In this document: positions 46,705 to 56,619 of the stretch, one piece after another
How positions within the stretch are numbered: the stretch's first letter is position 1
Layout: each line of letters begins with the position of its first letter
Assembly (NCBI RefSeq): GCF_003443995.1
Contig: NZ_QWEY01000009.1
Span: forward strand, 1 to 64,000
Length of the DNA: 64,000 bases
Direction: 5' to 3'
Source: Pseudotabrizicola alkalilacus
GTDB taxonomy: Bacteria; Pseudomonadota; Alphaproteobacteria; Rhodobacterales; Rhodobacteraceae
Position numbers and translations under genes: made by a program
Notes under the pieces: model-generated
What the model was told of the DNA's origin: nothing
What the model saw: only the letters and a program-made list of their open reading frames with translations
The model's database searches: none

Positions 46705-47223
46705 ATGCAGACAGCACGGACAATCCTCGCGATGACCTGCGCGGCGATTCTGGCTGGCTGCGCTGCTGGCGACAAGCCGCCGCAGCTGATGAATATCCGC
46801 TCCACCACGGCCGGACCGGACGAATTCGGCATCCTGCCCCCCAAAGCACTGGAAATGCCGACCGATCTGGCGCAGCTGCCCGAACCAACCTTGGGCGGCA
46901 CCAACCGCACCGACCCCACGCCAGAGGCGGATGCGATCATCGCCCTTGGCGGTCGCCCTGGCGCCGGAGCCGGGCTCGATGCCGGTCTGGTCAGCCATGT
47001 CTCACGCTATGGTGTGGCGGCAGGCATCCGGCAGACCGTCGCATCAGAAGATCTGCAATGGCGGCGCGACAACAAGGGTCGCGTGCTGGAACGTCTGTTC
47101 AACGTGAACGTCTATTACCGCGCCTATGAAGACCAGTCGCTGGATCAGCACGCCGAATTGTGGCGCTGGCGTCAGCGCGGCGTGCGCACGCCGTCTGCCC
47201 CGCCGCCACAAGACGGCGAATAG
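46705..47223 (+). CDS. DUF3035 family lipoprotein
   Basis: From ATG 46705 (GGAGG 5 nt upstream; an ATG at 46702 is too close) the 172-residue protein has a lipobox LAGCAAG. The DUF3035 core follows: DEFGILPPKALEMPTDLAQLPEPTLGGTNRTDP. Function is unknown. It is probably co-transcribed with lspA. Confidence 0.85.
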   Translation: MQTARTILAMTCAAILAGCAAGDKPPQLMNIRSTTAGPDEFGILPPKALEMPTDLAQLPEPTLGGTNRTDPTPEADAIIALGGRPGAGAGLDAGLVSHVSRYGVAAGIRQTVASEDLQWRRDNKGRVLERLFNVNVYYRAYEDQSLDQHAELWRWRQRGVRTPSAPPPQDGE

Positions 47224-47320
47224 CCGCGCCGCGACCTCTGGTCACTTTGCCGTAGGCAGGGCTTGCGCATCGCGCCCCGCAGCGTAGCTTTGCCGGGCAA
47301 CGATCAAGGATACTCCCGCA

Positions 47321-48736
47321 ATGCTGCGTCGCACACTTGCGCTATGCCTACTGGCCACTTCCCCTGCCTTTGCCGATGATGTCACCACCTTTCGCCTGAA
47401 CAACGGACTTGAGGTGGTGGTGATCGAAGACCACCGTGCCCCCGTTGTCACCCAGATGGTCTGGTATCGCACCGGCGCTGCCGATGAAGCCCCCGGCAAG
47501 TCCGGCATCGCGCATTTTCTGGAACACCTGATGTTCAAGGGCACTGAAACCCTTGCCCCCGGTGAATTTTCTGCCACGGTCGAGGCGCAGGGCGGCAATG
47601 ACAACGCCTTTACCAGTTGGGATTACACCGCCTATTTTCAGCGCGTTGCGGCTGACCGGCTGGACCTGATGATGCAGATCGAATCCGACCGGATGCGCAA
47701 TCTGCAAATCTCGGACGAGGACATCACCACCGAACGCGCCGTGATCATCGAGGAACGCAAACAACGCACCGACAGCAGCCCCGCCGCTCTGTTGCAGGAA
47801 CAGATGCGCGCTGCCCAGTTCCTGAACCACCCCTACCGCATTCCCATCATCGGCTGGAAACACGAGATGGAGGGGTTGGACCGTCAGGCCGCGCTTGACC
47901 ACTACACGCGGTTTTATGCGCCCAACAACGCCATTCTGGTCGTTGCAGGCGATGTGACGCCCGATGCGGTGCGCGACATGGCGCAGACCCATTACGGCCC
48001 GCTCACCCCGTCGGATGCCATCACCGACCGTATCCGCCCGTCCGAGCCGCCGCAGATTGCCGAACGCCGCATCACCCTGACCGATGAGCGTGTGTCAGAA
48101 CCCTATGTCCTGCGCACCTACCTCGCCCCAGAACGCAATCCGGGCGACCAGCAGCAGGCCGCCGCTCTGACCATTCTGGCCGAATTGCTGGGCGGCTCCG
48201 GCCAGACCTCGCTTTTTGCCCAGGGCTTGCAGTTCGGCCCTGATCCGGTCGCGGTCTATGCCTCGGCCTATTACGATGGCACCGCACTGGACAACTCCAC
48301 CTTTGGTCTGGTCGTCGTGCCGATGCCCGGTGTCGATCTGGCAACAGCCGAGGCCGCGATGGATGAGGTGATCGCCGAATTCATCGAAACCGGCCCCGAC
48401 CCCGAGGATTTCGCGCGCATCAAGACCCAGATCCGCGCCTCTCAGATCTATTCCCGTGACAATGTCGACGGTCTCGCCCGCCGCTATGGCGAGGCGCTGG
48501 CGGTTGGCCTGACCGTGCAGGATGTGCAGGATTGGCCCGACGTTCTGGATGCTGTCACCGCGGAACAGGTGCAGCAGGCCGCGCGTGACGTGCTCAACCG
48601 CAATGCCGCCGTGACCGGCTGGCTGATGCCGACAGAGTTGCCCGCTGATGCCCCGGCACAAGCGCCCGAGCTGGTGCCCGCAGAAACACCCGCAGAGGCC
48701 CCGGCACAAATGCCGACAGAAGAGGCTACAGAATGA
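47321..48736 (+). CDS. M16-family zinc metallopeptidase, catalytic member
   Basis: The 471-residue protein has a signal peptide (about 1-18) and the inverted zinc motif His65-x-x-Glu68-His69 (HFLEHLMFKGT), with the distal glutamate in EERKQR. These pitrilysin-type peptidases cut small proteins in the periplasm. The C-terminal 40 residues are a Pro/Ala/Glu repeat tail. AAGGA lies before the ATG. Its last four nucleotides overlap the next gene. Confidence 0.93.
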   Translation: MLRRTLALCLLATSPAFADDVTTFRLNNGLEVVVIEDHRAPVVTQMVWYRTGAADEAPGKSGIAHFLEHLMFKGTETLAPGEFSATVEAQGGNDNAFTSWDYTAYFQRVAADRLDLMMQIESDRMRNLQISDEDITTERAVIIEERKQRTDSSPAALLQEQMRAAQFLNHPYRIPIIGWKHEMEGLDRQAALDHYTRFYAPNNAILVVAGDVTPDAVRDMAQTHYGPLTPSDAITDRIRPSEPPQIAERRITLTDERVSEPYVLRTYLAPERNPGDQQQAAALTILAELLGGSGQTSLFAQGLQFGPDPVAVYASAYYDGTALDNSTFGLVVVPMPGVDLATAEAAMDEVIAEFIETGPDPEDFARIKTQIRASQIYSRDNVDGLARRYGEALAVGLTVQDVQDWPDVLDAVTAEQVQQAARDVLNRNAAVTGWLMPTELPADAPAQAPELVPAETPAEAPAQMPTEEATE

Positions 48737-50043
48737 AACTCCTCAAACTCGCCGCCCTTCTGCTCACCTTCGCCCTCCCGGCCCATGCCGAGATCGAGAT
48801 CCAGACGGTCACCTCGCCGGGCGGCATCACCGCCTGGCTGGCCCCCGAGCCGGGCATCCCGTTCACCGCGCTGGAAATCCGCTTTCGCGGCGGCACCTCA
48901 CTGGATGCGCCGGGCAAGCGTGGGGCCATCAACCTGATGACCGCGCTGATCGAAGAAGGCACCGGCGATCTCGACTCTGTGGGCTTTGCCCGCGCCCGCG
49001 ACTCCCTTGCCGCCAGCTACAGCTTTTCAGCGGATCAGGACTCCATCGGCGTCTCTGCCCGGTTCCTGACCGAAAACCGGGATCAGGCGGTTGACCTGTT
49101 GCGCCGCGCCCTGACCGAGCCGCGCTTTGACCCCGAGGCGATAGACCGCGTACGCGGTCAGGTGCTGGCCGGGCTGCGCGCCGATGCCAAAGACCCCGGC
49201 ACGCTTGCCAGCCAGCGCCTGCGCGCGATGGCTTTTGCCGACCATCCCTATGCGACAACCGGCGATGGCACCATCGACTCCGTCACCACCCTGACACGTG
49301 ATGACATGCTGGCCGCACACCGCGCCACCATCGCCCGCGACCGCATCTATGTTGCTGCGGCGGGTGACATCACCGCCGCCGAACTGGGGCCGCTGCTCGA
49401 CACCCTGCTGGGTGGTCTGCCCGAAACCGGCGCCCCGTTGCCGGACCGCGCGCCAATGAACCTGACCGGCGGCATCACCGTGCAGGATTTCCCCGGCCCG
49501 CAAGCCACCGTGCTTTTCGCGCATGAAGGCATCAAGCGCGACGATCCCGACTTCTTCGCCGCCTCGATCCTCAACGAGATCCTTGGCGGCGGCCGCTTTT
49601 CCGCGCGGCTGATGACCGAGGTGCGCGACCGGCGTGGTCTGACCTATGGCATCGGCAGCTATCTGATCGGCTATGATCAGGCCGAAATGCTGATGGGTCA
49701 GTTTTCTTCGGCCAATGGCACCGTGGGGCAGGCGATCGAGGTGATCCGCGACGAATGGCGCAAGATCGCGACCGAAGGCGTGACCGAGGCAGAGCTGGAC
49801 CGGACCAAGACCTATCTCACCGGCAATTACCCGCTGCGGTTTGATGGCAATGGCCCGATTGCCGCGATGCTGGTCGGCATGCAGATGATCGGCCTTAGCC
49901 CCGATTATCCGCAAACACGCAATGCCAAGGTGGAGGCGGTGACGATGGGCGATGTCAAACGCGTGGCCGCCACCCTGTTCCGCGAGGGCGATCTGCGGTT
50001 CGTGGTCGTCGGCCAGCCCGAAGGCATCACCACGACGGATTGA
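48733..50043 (+). CDS. M16-family protein, non-catalytic partner
   Basis: The 436-residue product has a signal peptide (about 1-19). The M16 fold lacks the HxxEH motif: the equivalent stretch reads [17 protein letters not shown]. It keeps the [12 protein letters not shown] (R/Y) motif needed for substrate contact. In M16B systems an active and an inactive subunit form a heterodimer. Translational coupling to the catalytic member (ATGA) fits that. Confidence 0.92.
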   Translation: MKLLKLAALLLTFALPAHAEIEIQTVTSPGGITAWLAPEPGIPFTALEIRFRGGTSLDAPGKRGAINLMTALIEEGTGDLDSVGFARARDSLAASYSFSADQDSIGVSARFLTENRDQAVDLLRRALTEPRFDPEAIDRVRGQVLAGLRADAKDPGTLASQRLRAMAFADHPYATTGDGTIDSVTTLTRDDMLAAHRATIARDRIYVAAAGDITAAELGPLLDTLLGGLPETGAPLPDRAPMNLTGGITVQDFPGPQATVLFAHEGIKRDDPDFFAASILNEILGGGRFSARLMTEVRDRRGLTYGIGSYLIGYDQAEMLMGQFSSANGTVGQAIEVIRDEWRKIATEGVTEAELDRTKTYLTGNYPLRFDGNGPIAAMLVGMQMIGLSPDYPQTRNAKVEAVTMGDVKRVAATLFREGDLRFVVVGQPEGITTTD

Positions 50044-50101
50044 CCTAAGCGATAAACAGAATCTGTGGCCCTTCGCACGGGGCGGTGCTAGACTTGGGGG
50101 T

Positions 50102-51955
50102 ATGAACATCGTCACCCCCAACATATCCACAGACCGCCCAGAGTCCCGCCCCGTGATCCGCCCGTTGGATGAGGCTGCGATCAACCGCATCGCGGCGGGC
50201 GAGGTGGTCGAGCGTCCGGCGTCGGCGGTCAAGGAGCTGGTGGAAAACGCGCTCGACGCGGGGGCCACCCGCATCGCGGTGGATTTCGCCGACGGCGGTA
50301 AGACCCTGATCCGGGTGACGGATGACGGCTGCGGCATGACCGCAGCCGATCTGCCGCTGGCCATCGCCCGCCATGCCACGTCAAAAATCGACGGCTCTGA
50401 TCTTTTGAACATCCACAGCTTCGGGTTCCGGGGCGAGGCGCTGGCCTCGCTCGGTTCCGTCGGGCGGCTGACGCTGACCTCGCGAGCGCAGGGGCATGAC
50501 GCCGCGCAGATCAGCGTCGCCGGTGGCCGCATCGGCGATCTGCGCCCCGCCGCGCTGACCCGTGGCACCGTGGTCGAATTGCGCGATCTGTTCTATGCCA
50601 CCCCGGCGCGGCTGAAATTCCTGCGCACCGACCGGGCCGAAGCGCAGGCGATTGCCGAGGTGATCCGCCGTTTGGCGATGGCCGAGCCGCATGTCGGCTT
50701 TACCCTGACCGAAACCTCGAATGGCGACAGCCGCGTGATCTTCCGCGCCGATCCGCAATCGGGCGATTTCTTTGATGCGCTTCATGGGCGTCTGACCGGC
50801 ATCCTTGGCGCGGATTTCACCCAGAACGCCCTGCGCATCGACATTCCCCGCGACGGGCTGCACCTGACCGGCTATGCCGCATTGCCGACCTATTCGCGCG
50901 GGTCCGGCGCGCAGCAATTCGTCTTCGTCAATGGCCGCCCGGTGCTCGACAAGCTGCTCTTGGGCGCGTTGCGTGTCGCCTATTTCGACTTCCTGTCACG
51001 CGATCGCCACCCGGCGGCGGTGCTCAATCTGAATTGCGACCCGGAACGGGTGGACGTCAACGTCCACCCCGCCAAGGCTGAGGTGCGCTTTCGCGAACCC
51101 GATGCCGCCCGCAGCCTGATCATCACCGGCCTGCGCACGGCACTTTCGGGCGCAGGCCATCGCGCCTCGACCACCGTCGCCAGTGAAACCCTCGCCGCGA
51201 TGCGCCCGGAGCGTCCCGTCTATCAGATGGACCGCCCGTCACAGGCCACATTCGCCCGCGCTTTCGCCTTTCAGGCCCCCGAGTCTCCTCCCGCCGAACC
51301 GGCCACAGGCTTCGCCGAAGCGCCGACCGCCCGGCTTGAAGAGCGCAGCGAAGCACGCGATGAAAGCCACCTCAGCCACCCCCTCGGGGCAGCCCGCGCG
51401 CAGGTGCATGAAAACTACATCATCGCCCAGACTGCGACCGGCATTGTCATCGTCGACCAGCACGCCGCGCATGAGCGGCTGGTTTACGAGCGCCTCAAGC
51501 GCCAGATGGCCGACACCGGCATCACCGCACAGGCCTTGCTGATCCCGGAAATCATCGAGCTTTCCGCGACCGACGCTGCCCGCATCCTTGATGCCGCGCC
51601 CACGCTTGCCGAAATCGGCCTGCGCGTTGAGCCTTTCGGCGGCAATGCCGTCGCCGTGCGCGAAACCCCGGCGATCCTTGGCGCGGTCAACGCCGCCGCA
51701 TTGATCCGTGATGTGCTGGACGAGCTGGCCGATGCCGGCCAGTCTCATTTGATCCGCGCCAAAATTGACGCGGTGCTGTCGCGCATGGCCTGCCACGGCT
51801 CCATCCGCTCCGGCCGCCAGATGCGCGCCGAAGAGATGAACGCGCTGTTGCGCGAGATGGAGGCGACGCCGCATTCCGGCCAGTGCAATCACGGCCGCCC
51901 CACCTATGTGGAGCTGAAACTCCACGATATTGAACGGTTGTTCGGACGCAGATGA
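50102..51955 (+). CDS. mutL: DNA mismatch repair protein MutL
   Basis: The 617-residue protein has the GHL ATPase motifs [32 protein letters not shown] and RHATSK in the N-terminal domain (1-about 330). The C-terminal endonuclease motif DQHA(X2)E(X4)E starts at Asp452, and [12 protein letters not shown] and GQCNHGRP support the endonuclease site. So it nicks DNA itself, as expected in bacteria without MutH. A longer frame begins at 49952, but ATG 50102 fits the family start. Confidence 0.95.
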   Translation: MNIVTPNISTDRPESRPVIRPLDEAAINRIAAGEVVERPASAVKELVENALDAGATRIAVDFADGGKTLIRVTDDGCGMTAADLPLAIARHATSKIDGSDLLNIHSFGFRGEALASLGSVGRLTLTSRAQGHDAAQISVAGGRIGDLRPAALTRGTVVELRDLFYATPARLKFLRTDRAEAQAIAEVIRRLAMAEPHVGFTLTETSNGDSRVIFRADPQSGDFFDALHGRLTGILGADFTQNALRIDIPRDGLHLTGYAALPTYSRGSGAQQFVFVNGRPVLDKLLLGALRVAYFDFLSRDRHPAAVLNLNCDPERVDVNVHPAKAEVRFREPDAARSLIITGLRTALSGAGHRASTTVASETLAAMRPERPVYQMDRPSQATFARAFAFQAPESPPAEPATGFAEAPTARLEERSEARDESHLSHPLGAARAQVHENYIIAQTATGIVIVDQHAAHERLVYERLKRQMADTGITAQALLIPEIIELSATDAARILDAAPTLAEIGLRVEPFGGNAVAVRETPAILGAVNAAALIRDVLDELADAGQSHLIRAKIDAVLSRMACHGSIRSGRQMRAEEMNALLREMEATPHSGQCNHGRPTYVELKLHDIERLFGRR

Positions 51956-53112
51956 TGACGCTGTTTGGCCAGACTTTTGCGATCACCGACCCCGAGGTGC
52001 TGATCCTTGGCGGTGCCGCGCTGTTCCTCGTGCTCTTCCTCGCCCTGATCCTGCGTGCCGCAGGCCGCTCTGCCACCATGGCCGCGCCATTGATGCGCGA
52101 AATGGGCTGGTTGTCGCAAAGGGTGCAGCAGCTGGGCGACGGGCAGGAACGGCTGGCCGGGGGCCTGCATCATGTGTCCGAGGCGCAGGCGGTCAGCCAG
52201 ACTGCCATGCTGCAGGTGATGGAACAGCGCCTTGCCGAAGTCTCGCGCCAGATGGGGGAGTCGCTGCACGGCACCTCCACCCGCACCGCGCGCAGTCTGG
52301 GGGAACTCCAGCAGCGGCTGGAAACCATCGACAAGGCGCAGGCCAATATCGAGAAACTATCGGGCAATGTGCTGTCCTTGCAGGATATTCTGTCTAACAA
52401 ACAGACCCGTGGCGCGTTTGGTGAAATCCAGCTGCATGACATTGTACAAAAGGCCCTGCCGAAAGATGCCTATACCATGCAGGCCACGCTGTCGAACAAC
52501 CGCCGCGCCGATTGCCTGATCCACCTGCCCAACCCACCGGGACCGATCGTGATCGACGCCAAATTCCCGCTGGAGGCTTACGAGGCGATCCGCCGCGCCG
52601 AAAACCCGCGACAGGCGCAAGAGGCGGCGACGCTGATGCGCGGCGCGGTGCGCCAGCACATACGCGCGATTGCCGAGAAATACATCATCGAAGGCGAAAC
52701 CGCCGACGGCGCGCTGATGTTCCTGCCGTCCGAGGCGGTCTATGCCGAGTTGCACTCCAACTTCCCCGAAATCGTGCGCGAAGGTTTCGCAGTCAAGGTC
52801 TGGATCGTGTCTCCGACCACGTGCATGGCCACGCTCAACACCATGCGTGCGGTTCTGAAAGACGCCCGCATGCGCGAACAGGCGGGGGCCATCCGCAAGG
52901 AGTTGGCGCTGCTCTATGCCGATGTCGACCGTCTGGGCACCCGTGTCGAAAACCTCGACCGGCATTTCGGGCAGGCCTCAAAAGATCTTGAAGAGATCAA
53001 GATCAGCTCGGAAAAGGCCACCAAACGCGCCCGTCGTCTGGATAATTTCGATTTCGAGGAAATCGCCAATACGCCGCCCACGCCGGTCATCGCCCCCAGC
53101 GCCGCCGAATAA
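51952..53112 (+). CDS. rmuC: DNA recombination protein RmuC
   Basis: The 386-residue protein has an N-terminal TM helix (about 13-35), a coiled-coil region (about 60-140) and the RmuC nuclease-like domain with [27 protein letters not shown] and [15 protein letters not shown]. RmuC limits inversions at short inverted repeats. Its start overlaps the mutL stop (ATGA), which joins two DNA-maintenance genes. Its stop abuts the stop of the convergent chrR gene with no gap. Confidence 0.93.
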   Translation: MMTLFGQTFAITDPEVLILGGAALFLVLFLALILRAAGRSATMAAPLMREMGWLSQRVQQLGDGQERLAGGLHHVSEAQAVSQTAMLQVMEQRLAEVSRQMGESLHGTSTRTARSLGELQQRLETIDKAQANIEKLSGNVLSLQDILSNKQTRGAFGEIQLHDIVQKALPKDAYTMQATLSNNRRADCLIHLPNPPGPIVIDAKFPLEAYEAIRRAENPRQAQEAATLMRGAVRQHIRAIAEKYIIEGETADGALMFLPSEAVYAELHSNFPEIVREGFAVKVWIVSPTTCMATLNTMRAVLKDARMREQAGAIRKELALLYADVDRLGTRVENLDRHFGQASKDLEEIKISSEKATKRARRLDNFDFEEIANTPPTPVIAPSAAE

Positions 53113-53757
53113 TCAGATCCGGAAAAACGGCTGTGCCAGTCGCGGCAACAGCGCGTTGAACTTCAGCGCGCCTTGGGTCGCCACCAGACAAATGCAGGCC
53201 TCACCCGCTTCTGCGACCGGGGTGTGTTCAACCGTGTCATCCGCGATCTCTATATCGCCCCGGCCAAAGCGATCCGCCTCGTCGCGGAACGCGCCCTGCA
53301 ACACCAGCGTCAGCTCCAGCCCGCGGTGGCCGTGGTCGGGCATGGCTGCCCCGGCAGGAATATACAGCAACCGGGCCGAAGCCCCCTTGTCGCCGGTTCG
53401 CAGAATGGCCTGACGCACCCCCATGCCCAAGGACCGCCACTTGACTGCCTCCAGCCCGCCGCCGACATAATCCTGCACCGGCGCGGGCAACACTGCCCCC
53501 GCAGGCTGCGCCACCGGCACTTCGGTCTGTTCCAGCCCGTCGATCCGCGACAGACAGGCCTCCAGACTGCCCGCGGCCATCTCGCAGGTGCTGTCCTCGA
53601 TCACAGCGCCACCCAGCGCGTCAAAGGCCATCGACCGGGCGCGGCATTCGTCACACAAGGACAGATGCGCCGCGATCACCAGATTGAACGCCTCGGGCAG
53701 TTCCGCCGCCGCATAGGCCATCAACAATTCATCCGACAAGTGGTGCTTTATCTTCAT
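53113..53757 (-). CDS. chrR: ChrR, zinc anti-sigma factor
   Basis: The 214-residue protein matches ChrR. The N-terminal anti-sigma domain carries the zinc ligands His6, His31, Cys35 and Cys38. The C-terminal cupin domain (about 105-200) carries His142, His144, Glu148 and His178, equivalent to the ligands known in Rhodobacter sphaeroides. ChrR holds RpoE inactive and is degraded after exposure to singlet oxygen. Its ATG overlaps the rpoE stop (ATGA). Confidence 0.95.
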   Translation of the reverse strand: MKIKHHLSDELLMAYAAAELPEAFNLVIAAHLSLCDECRARSMAFDALGGAVIEDSTCEMAAGSLEACLSRIDGLEQTEVPVAQPAGAVLPAPVQDYVGGGLEAVKWRSLGMGVRQAILRTGDKGASARLLYIPAGAAMPDHGHRGLELTLVLQGAFRDEADRFGRGDIEIADDTVEHTPVAEAGEACICLVATQGALKFNALLPRLAQPFFRI

Positions 53758-54407
53758 CGTTCTGTTGCCTTCACGTCCATCTGATGGCGCAGCCGCTCCA
53801 GCGCCAGGCGTATCCGCGATTTGATCGTGCCCAGCGGCAGCCCGGTTTCAGCCGCAATCTCGCTGTGTGACAGGTCGCCGAAATAGGCCCGTTCGATCAA
53901 CACGCGCTGTTTCAGGGGCAACCGCGACAGCGCCGCCCCCAGCCGTTCGGTTTCTTGCTGCGCCTCGAACACCTCGGCCTGATCCGGTTCAGGCTCCGGC
54001 CCCCAGGGCAGGTCTTCCGGCTCGGGGCGGCGCGATTTGCGCAGTGCGTCGATCCGGCGGTTGCGGGCGATGGTGAACACCCAGGTCGCCACCGAGGCCC
54101 GCTCGGCATCAAACAAACGCGCTTTTTGCCACAGCGTCGCCATGACATCCTGCGCACATTCCTCGGCCAGCGCTTCCGTGGCGCCGGACTTCATCAGAAA
54201 CGCCTTCACCCGCGGTGCGAAATGCCGGAACAGCGCGGCAAATGCCACCTTGTCCTGATGATCGCGCACCCGGAACACCAGTGCCGACCAGTCTGTTTGC
54301 TCTGCATCCGCTACCAAGCGCAGGTTCCCTTTCCGCCGCAGACCAATGGTCTGGACCGCAGCATAAAGCTGTGGGCCGACAGGTGCATCCGGTTTCTCGG
54401 GGCTCAT
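53754..54407 (-). CDS. rpoE: RpoE, group IV (ECF11) sigma factor for singlet-oxygen response
   Basis: Sigma region 2 shows FAALFRHFAPRVKAFLMKSGA...ECAQDVMATLWQKA, with ATWVFTIARNRRIDALRK. Region 4 is LPLKQRVLIERAYFGDLSHSEIAAETGLPLGTIKSRIRLALERLR. It is closest in memory to R. sphaeroides RpoE, which is about 180 residues. The ATG at 54407 gives 217 residues and an extra N-terminus of about 30. Other starts are 54422/54419 (ATG) or a TTG at 54317 with AAGGGAA upstream, which would give family length. A TGATCC promoter element lies at 54456-54451. Confidence 0.9.
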   Translation of the reverse strand: MSPEKPDAPVGPQLYAAVQTIGLRRKGNLRLVADAEQTDWSALVFRVRDHQDKVAFAALFRHFAPRVKAFLMKSGATEALAEECAQDVMATLWQKARLFDAERASVATWVFTIARNRRIDALRKSRRPEPEDLPWGPEPEPDQAEVFEAQQETERLGAALSRLPLKQRVLIERAYFGDLSHSEIAAETGLPLGTIKSRIRLALERLRHQMDVKATER

Positions 54408-54427
54408 GGCATCTAACATCATGAACC

Positions 54428-54456
54428 GTCTACGCGGCAAAAGCCCTGCCGGATCA
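54428..54456 (-). promoter_or_regulatory. Putative RpoE-dependent promoter of rpoE-chrR
   Basis: On the minus strand TGATCC (54456-54451), the known -35 element of RpoE promoters, is followed after 18 nt by TAGAC (54432-54428). The transcription start would fall near 54421, so rpoE would be autoregulated and the ATGs at 54422/54419 would be nearly leaderless or upstream of the mRNA. Confidence 0.55.
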
Positions 54457-54520
54457 CTTTTCGGCGAAGAGAGTGTGCCGCCGCATCGTAAAGTCAGGAG
54501 TGTCAACATAACTGGACAAG

Positions 54521-54549
54521 TGATCCGTTAAGCTGCATCTGCGTATAAC
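54521..54549 (+). promoter_or_regulatory. Putative RpoE-dependent promoter of the flavoprotein operon
   Basis: TGATCC (54521-54526) is followed after 17 nt by TATAAC (54544-54549). It faces away from the rpoE promoter and lies 28 nt before the flavoprotein start. This supports co-regulation of both divergent operons. Confidence 0.55.
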
Positions 54550-54577
54550 CAGTATAGCGCTCAACGAAAGCCTGCTC

Positions 54578-55870
54578 ATGCCGTTCGAAGCCCTCGCCTC
54601 TGCCCCCCGCCGTATCGCAGTCATCGGGGGTGGAATTTCCGGCATGTCAGCCGCGCATATGCTTGCCGATACCAATGCCGTGGTGCTGTATGAGGCAGAG
54701 GCGCGGCTTGGCGGACATGCCCGTACCGTCATGGCCGGCAAACACGGCGATCAGCCGGTGGACACCGGCTTTATCGTGTTCAACCACGTCAACTACCCGC
54801 ATCTGGTGCGGCTGTTTGAAAAGCTTGACGTGCCCACCGCCAAAAGCACCATGAGCTTTGGTGCCAGCATAGACGGTGGCCGCATCGAATATGCGCTGGC
54901 CAGTCTGGACACGCTGTTCGCGCAGCGCAAAAATCTGGTCAATCCGAAGTTTATCGGCATGATCCGCGATATCCTGCGCTTCAACAAGCATGCGGTGCGG
55001 GTGGCACAGCCCGGCATGGTGATCCGCGATCTGCTGGCCGCCCTTGGCACCGGCGATTACTTCCGTGATTACTACATCACCCCGTTTTCCGGCGCGATCT
55101 GGTCCACGCCGACCAAGGGCATTCTGGATTTCCCGGCCGAGGCGATGATCCGGTTCTTTGACAATCACCGCCTGCTGCATACCGAAGGGCAGCACCAATG
55201 GTACACTGTCAGGGGTGGCTCTGTGCAATATGTCCAGCGGCTGCAGTCTGCGCTGACCCGTCAGGGCGTTGACCTGCGCCTTGGCACCGCCATCGCCGGG
55301 GTGCGGCGTGAAAACGGAATGGTCCATATCCGCGCCCATGGTGCCGAATGGGAGGCGTTTGATGATGTGATCTTCGCCACCCATTCCGATGACACCTTGT
55401 CGCTGCTGTCCGACGCCACAGCGGCAGAGCGTGCAACCCTAGGCGCAATCCGCTATCAAGAGAACGAGGCGGTGCTGCATTGCGACCAAAGCCTGATGCC
55501 CCGCCTGCGCAAGACATGGTCCAGCTGGGCCTATGTCGAACCAAAGGGCGGGCCGGGGGAGCGGATCGACCTGACCTACTGGATGAACAGCCTGCAACCG
55601 ATCCCGCAGGATGACCTGCATTTCGTCACGCTCAACAGCAACCGCACGATCCGGGAGGAGTGTATTTATGACACCAACACCTTCCGCCATCCGGTCTATG
55701 ACGCGGCCGCGCTCGCGGCGCAGGGGGCAATCCGCATGATGAACGGCACCGCCAACACATGGTTCTGCGGCGCATGGATGAAGAACGGCTTCCACGAAGA
55801 CGGCATCGGCAGCGCCGTTGATGTGGTGCAGGCAATGGGCCACCGCAGCGCCTCTGGCGTGGCTGCATGA
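54578..55870 (+). CDS. NAD(P)/FAD-dependent amine-oxidase-type flavoprotein (RpoE regulon)
   Basis: The 430-residue protein has the FAD motif VIGGGISGMSAA (15-26) with Glu39 as ribose acceptor, and DTGFIVFNHVNYPHLVRLF. It resembles R. sphaeroides RSP_1091, which lies beside rpoE-chrR, belongs to the RpoE regulon and has been linked to furan fatty acid formation (as I recall). Substrate is probably a lipid acyl chain; that is inference. The next gene overlaps by ATGA. Confidence 0.85.
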   Translation: MPFEALASAPRRIAVIGGGISGMSAAHMLADTNAVVLYEAEARLGGHARTVMAGKHGDQPVDTGFIVFNHVNYPHLVRLFEKLDVPTAKSTMSFGASIDGGRIEYALASLDTLFAQRKNLVNPKFIGMIRDILRFNKHAVRVAQPGMVIRDLLAALGTGDYFRDYYITPFSGAIWSTPTKGILDFPAEAMIRFFDNHRLLHTEGQHQWYTVRGGSVQYVQRLQSALTRQGVDLRLGTAIAGVRRENGMVHIRAHGAEWEAFDDVIFATHSDDTLSLLSDATAAERATLGAIRYQENEAVLHCDQSLMPRLRKTWSSWAYVEPKGGPGERIDLTYWMNSLQPIPQDDLHFVTLNSNRTIREECIYDTNTFRHPVYDAAALAAQGAIRMMNGTANTWFCGAWMKNGFHEDGIGSAVDVVQAMGHRSASGVAA

Positions 55871-56619
55871 CAGTTGACCTGATCCACGGCGAAACCTTTC
55901 ATGGCCGCAAAGGCGCGGTTCGCAACAGCTTTCGCTACACCGTGGATTATGTGGCCCTTGATGCCGAAGCGCCTGTGCGCGGCCCCTCGCTGTTCAGCCG
56001 CAACCGCCGCAACCTGACCGCGCTGTGGGACACAGACCACGGCGGCCCGCCGGGGCAGGGCAGGGGGGCGGTCTGGGTGCGCGAGGTGCTGGCCGCACAT
56101 GATCTGCCCGCGCCTGCCCGCATCATCCTGATGGCACAGCCGCGCATTCTGGGCCATGTGTTCAACCCGGTGTCATTCTGGCTGTGCTATGACGCGGCGG
56201 GCGATCTGCGCACCGCGATTGCCGAGGTGTCGAACACCTATGGCGACCGCCACGCCTACCTCGCCCATCACGACACCCACGCCCCGATCACCCGTGAAGA
56301 CACTCTGTCCGCCCGCAAGATCTTTCACGTCTCACCGTTCCAACCCGTCGAGGGCAGCTACGCCTTCCGGTTCGACGTGACCGAGGCGCGCATCGGCATC
56401 TGGATCGACTACACTGCACCCGGTGGCGGGCTCTACACCAACCTGACCGGTCCGCGTGTGCCCCTGACCAACAGGGCCATCCTGCGCGCCTGCCTGCGCC
56501 GCCCCTTCGGCTCGCGCCGGGTGCTGGCGCTGATCCACTGGCAGGCGCTGAAACTGGCGCTCAAGGGTGCCAGGTTCCGCAGCCGTCCGCAGCCCCCGGC
56601 CAAAGACGTCACCCGATGA
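55867..56619 (+). CDS. DUF1365 family protein
   Basis: The 250-residue protein shows the DUF1365 blocks NSFRYTVDYVALD, ILGHVFNPVSFWLCYD, AEVSNTYGDRHAYL, KIFHVSPFQPVEGSYAFRF. This family nearly always sits beside an amine-oxidase-type flavoprotein and a cyclopropane-fatty-acid-synthase-like gene, and is thought to act in fatty acyl modification. No cfa-like gene follows here. Its stop overlaps the next start. Confidence 0.9.
   Translation: MTVDLIHGETFHGRKGAVRNSFRYTVDYVALDAEAPVRGPSLFSRNRRNLTALWDTDHGGPPGQGRGAVWVREVLAAHDLPAPARIILMAQPRILGHVFNPVSFWLCYDAAGDLRTAIAEVSNTYGDRHAYLAHHDTHAPITREDTLSARKIFHVSPFQPVEGSYAFRFDVTEARIGIWIDYTAPGGGLYTNLTGPRVPLTNRAILRACLRRPFGSRRVLALIHWQALKLALKGARFRSRPQPPAKDVTR

Noticed and set aside
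47321-50043. M16 gene pair as a novel system
   Set aside because: Pairs of active and inactive M16 peptidases are common and well described in proteobacteria.
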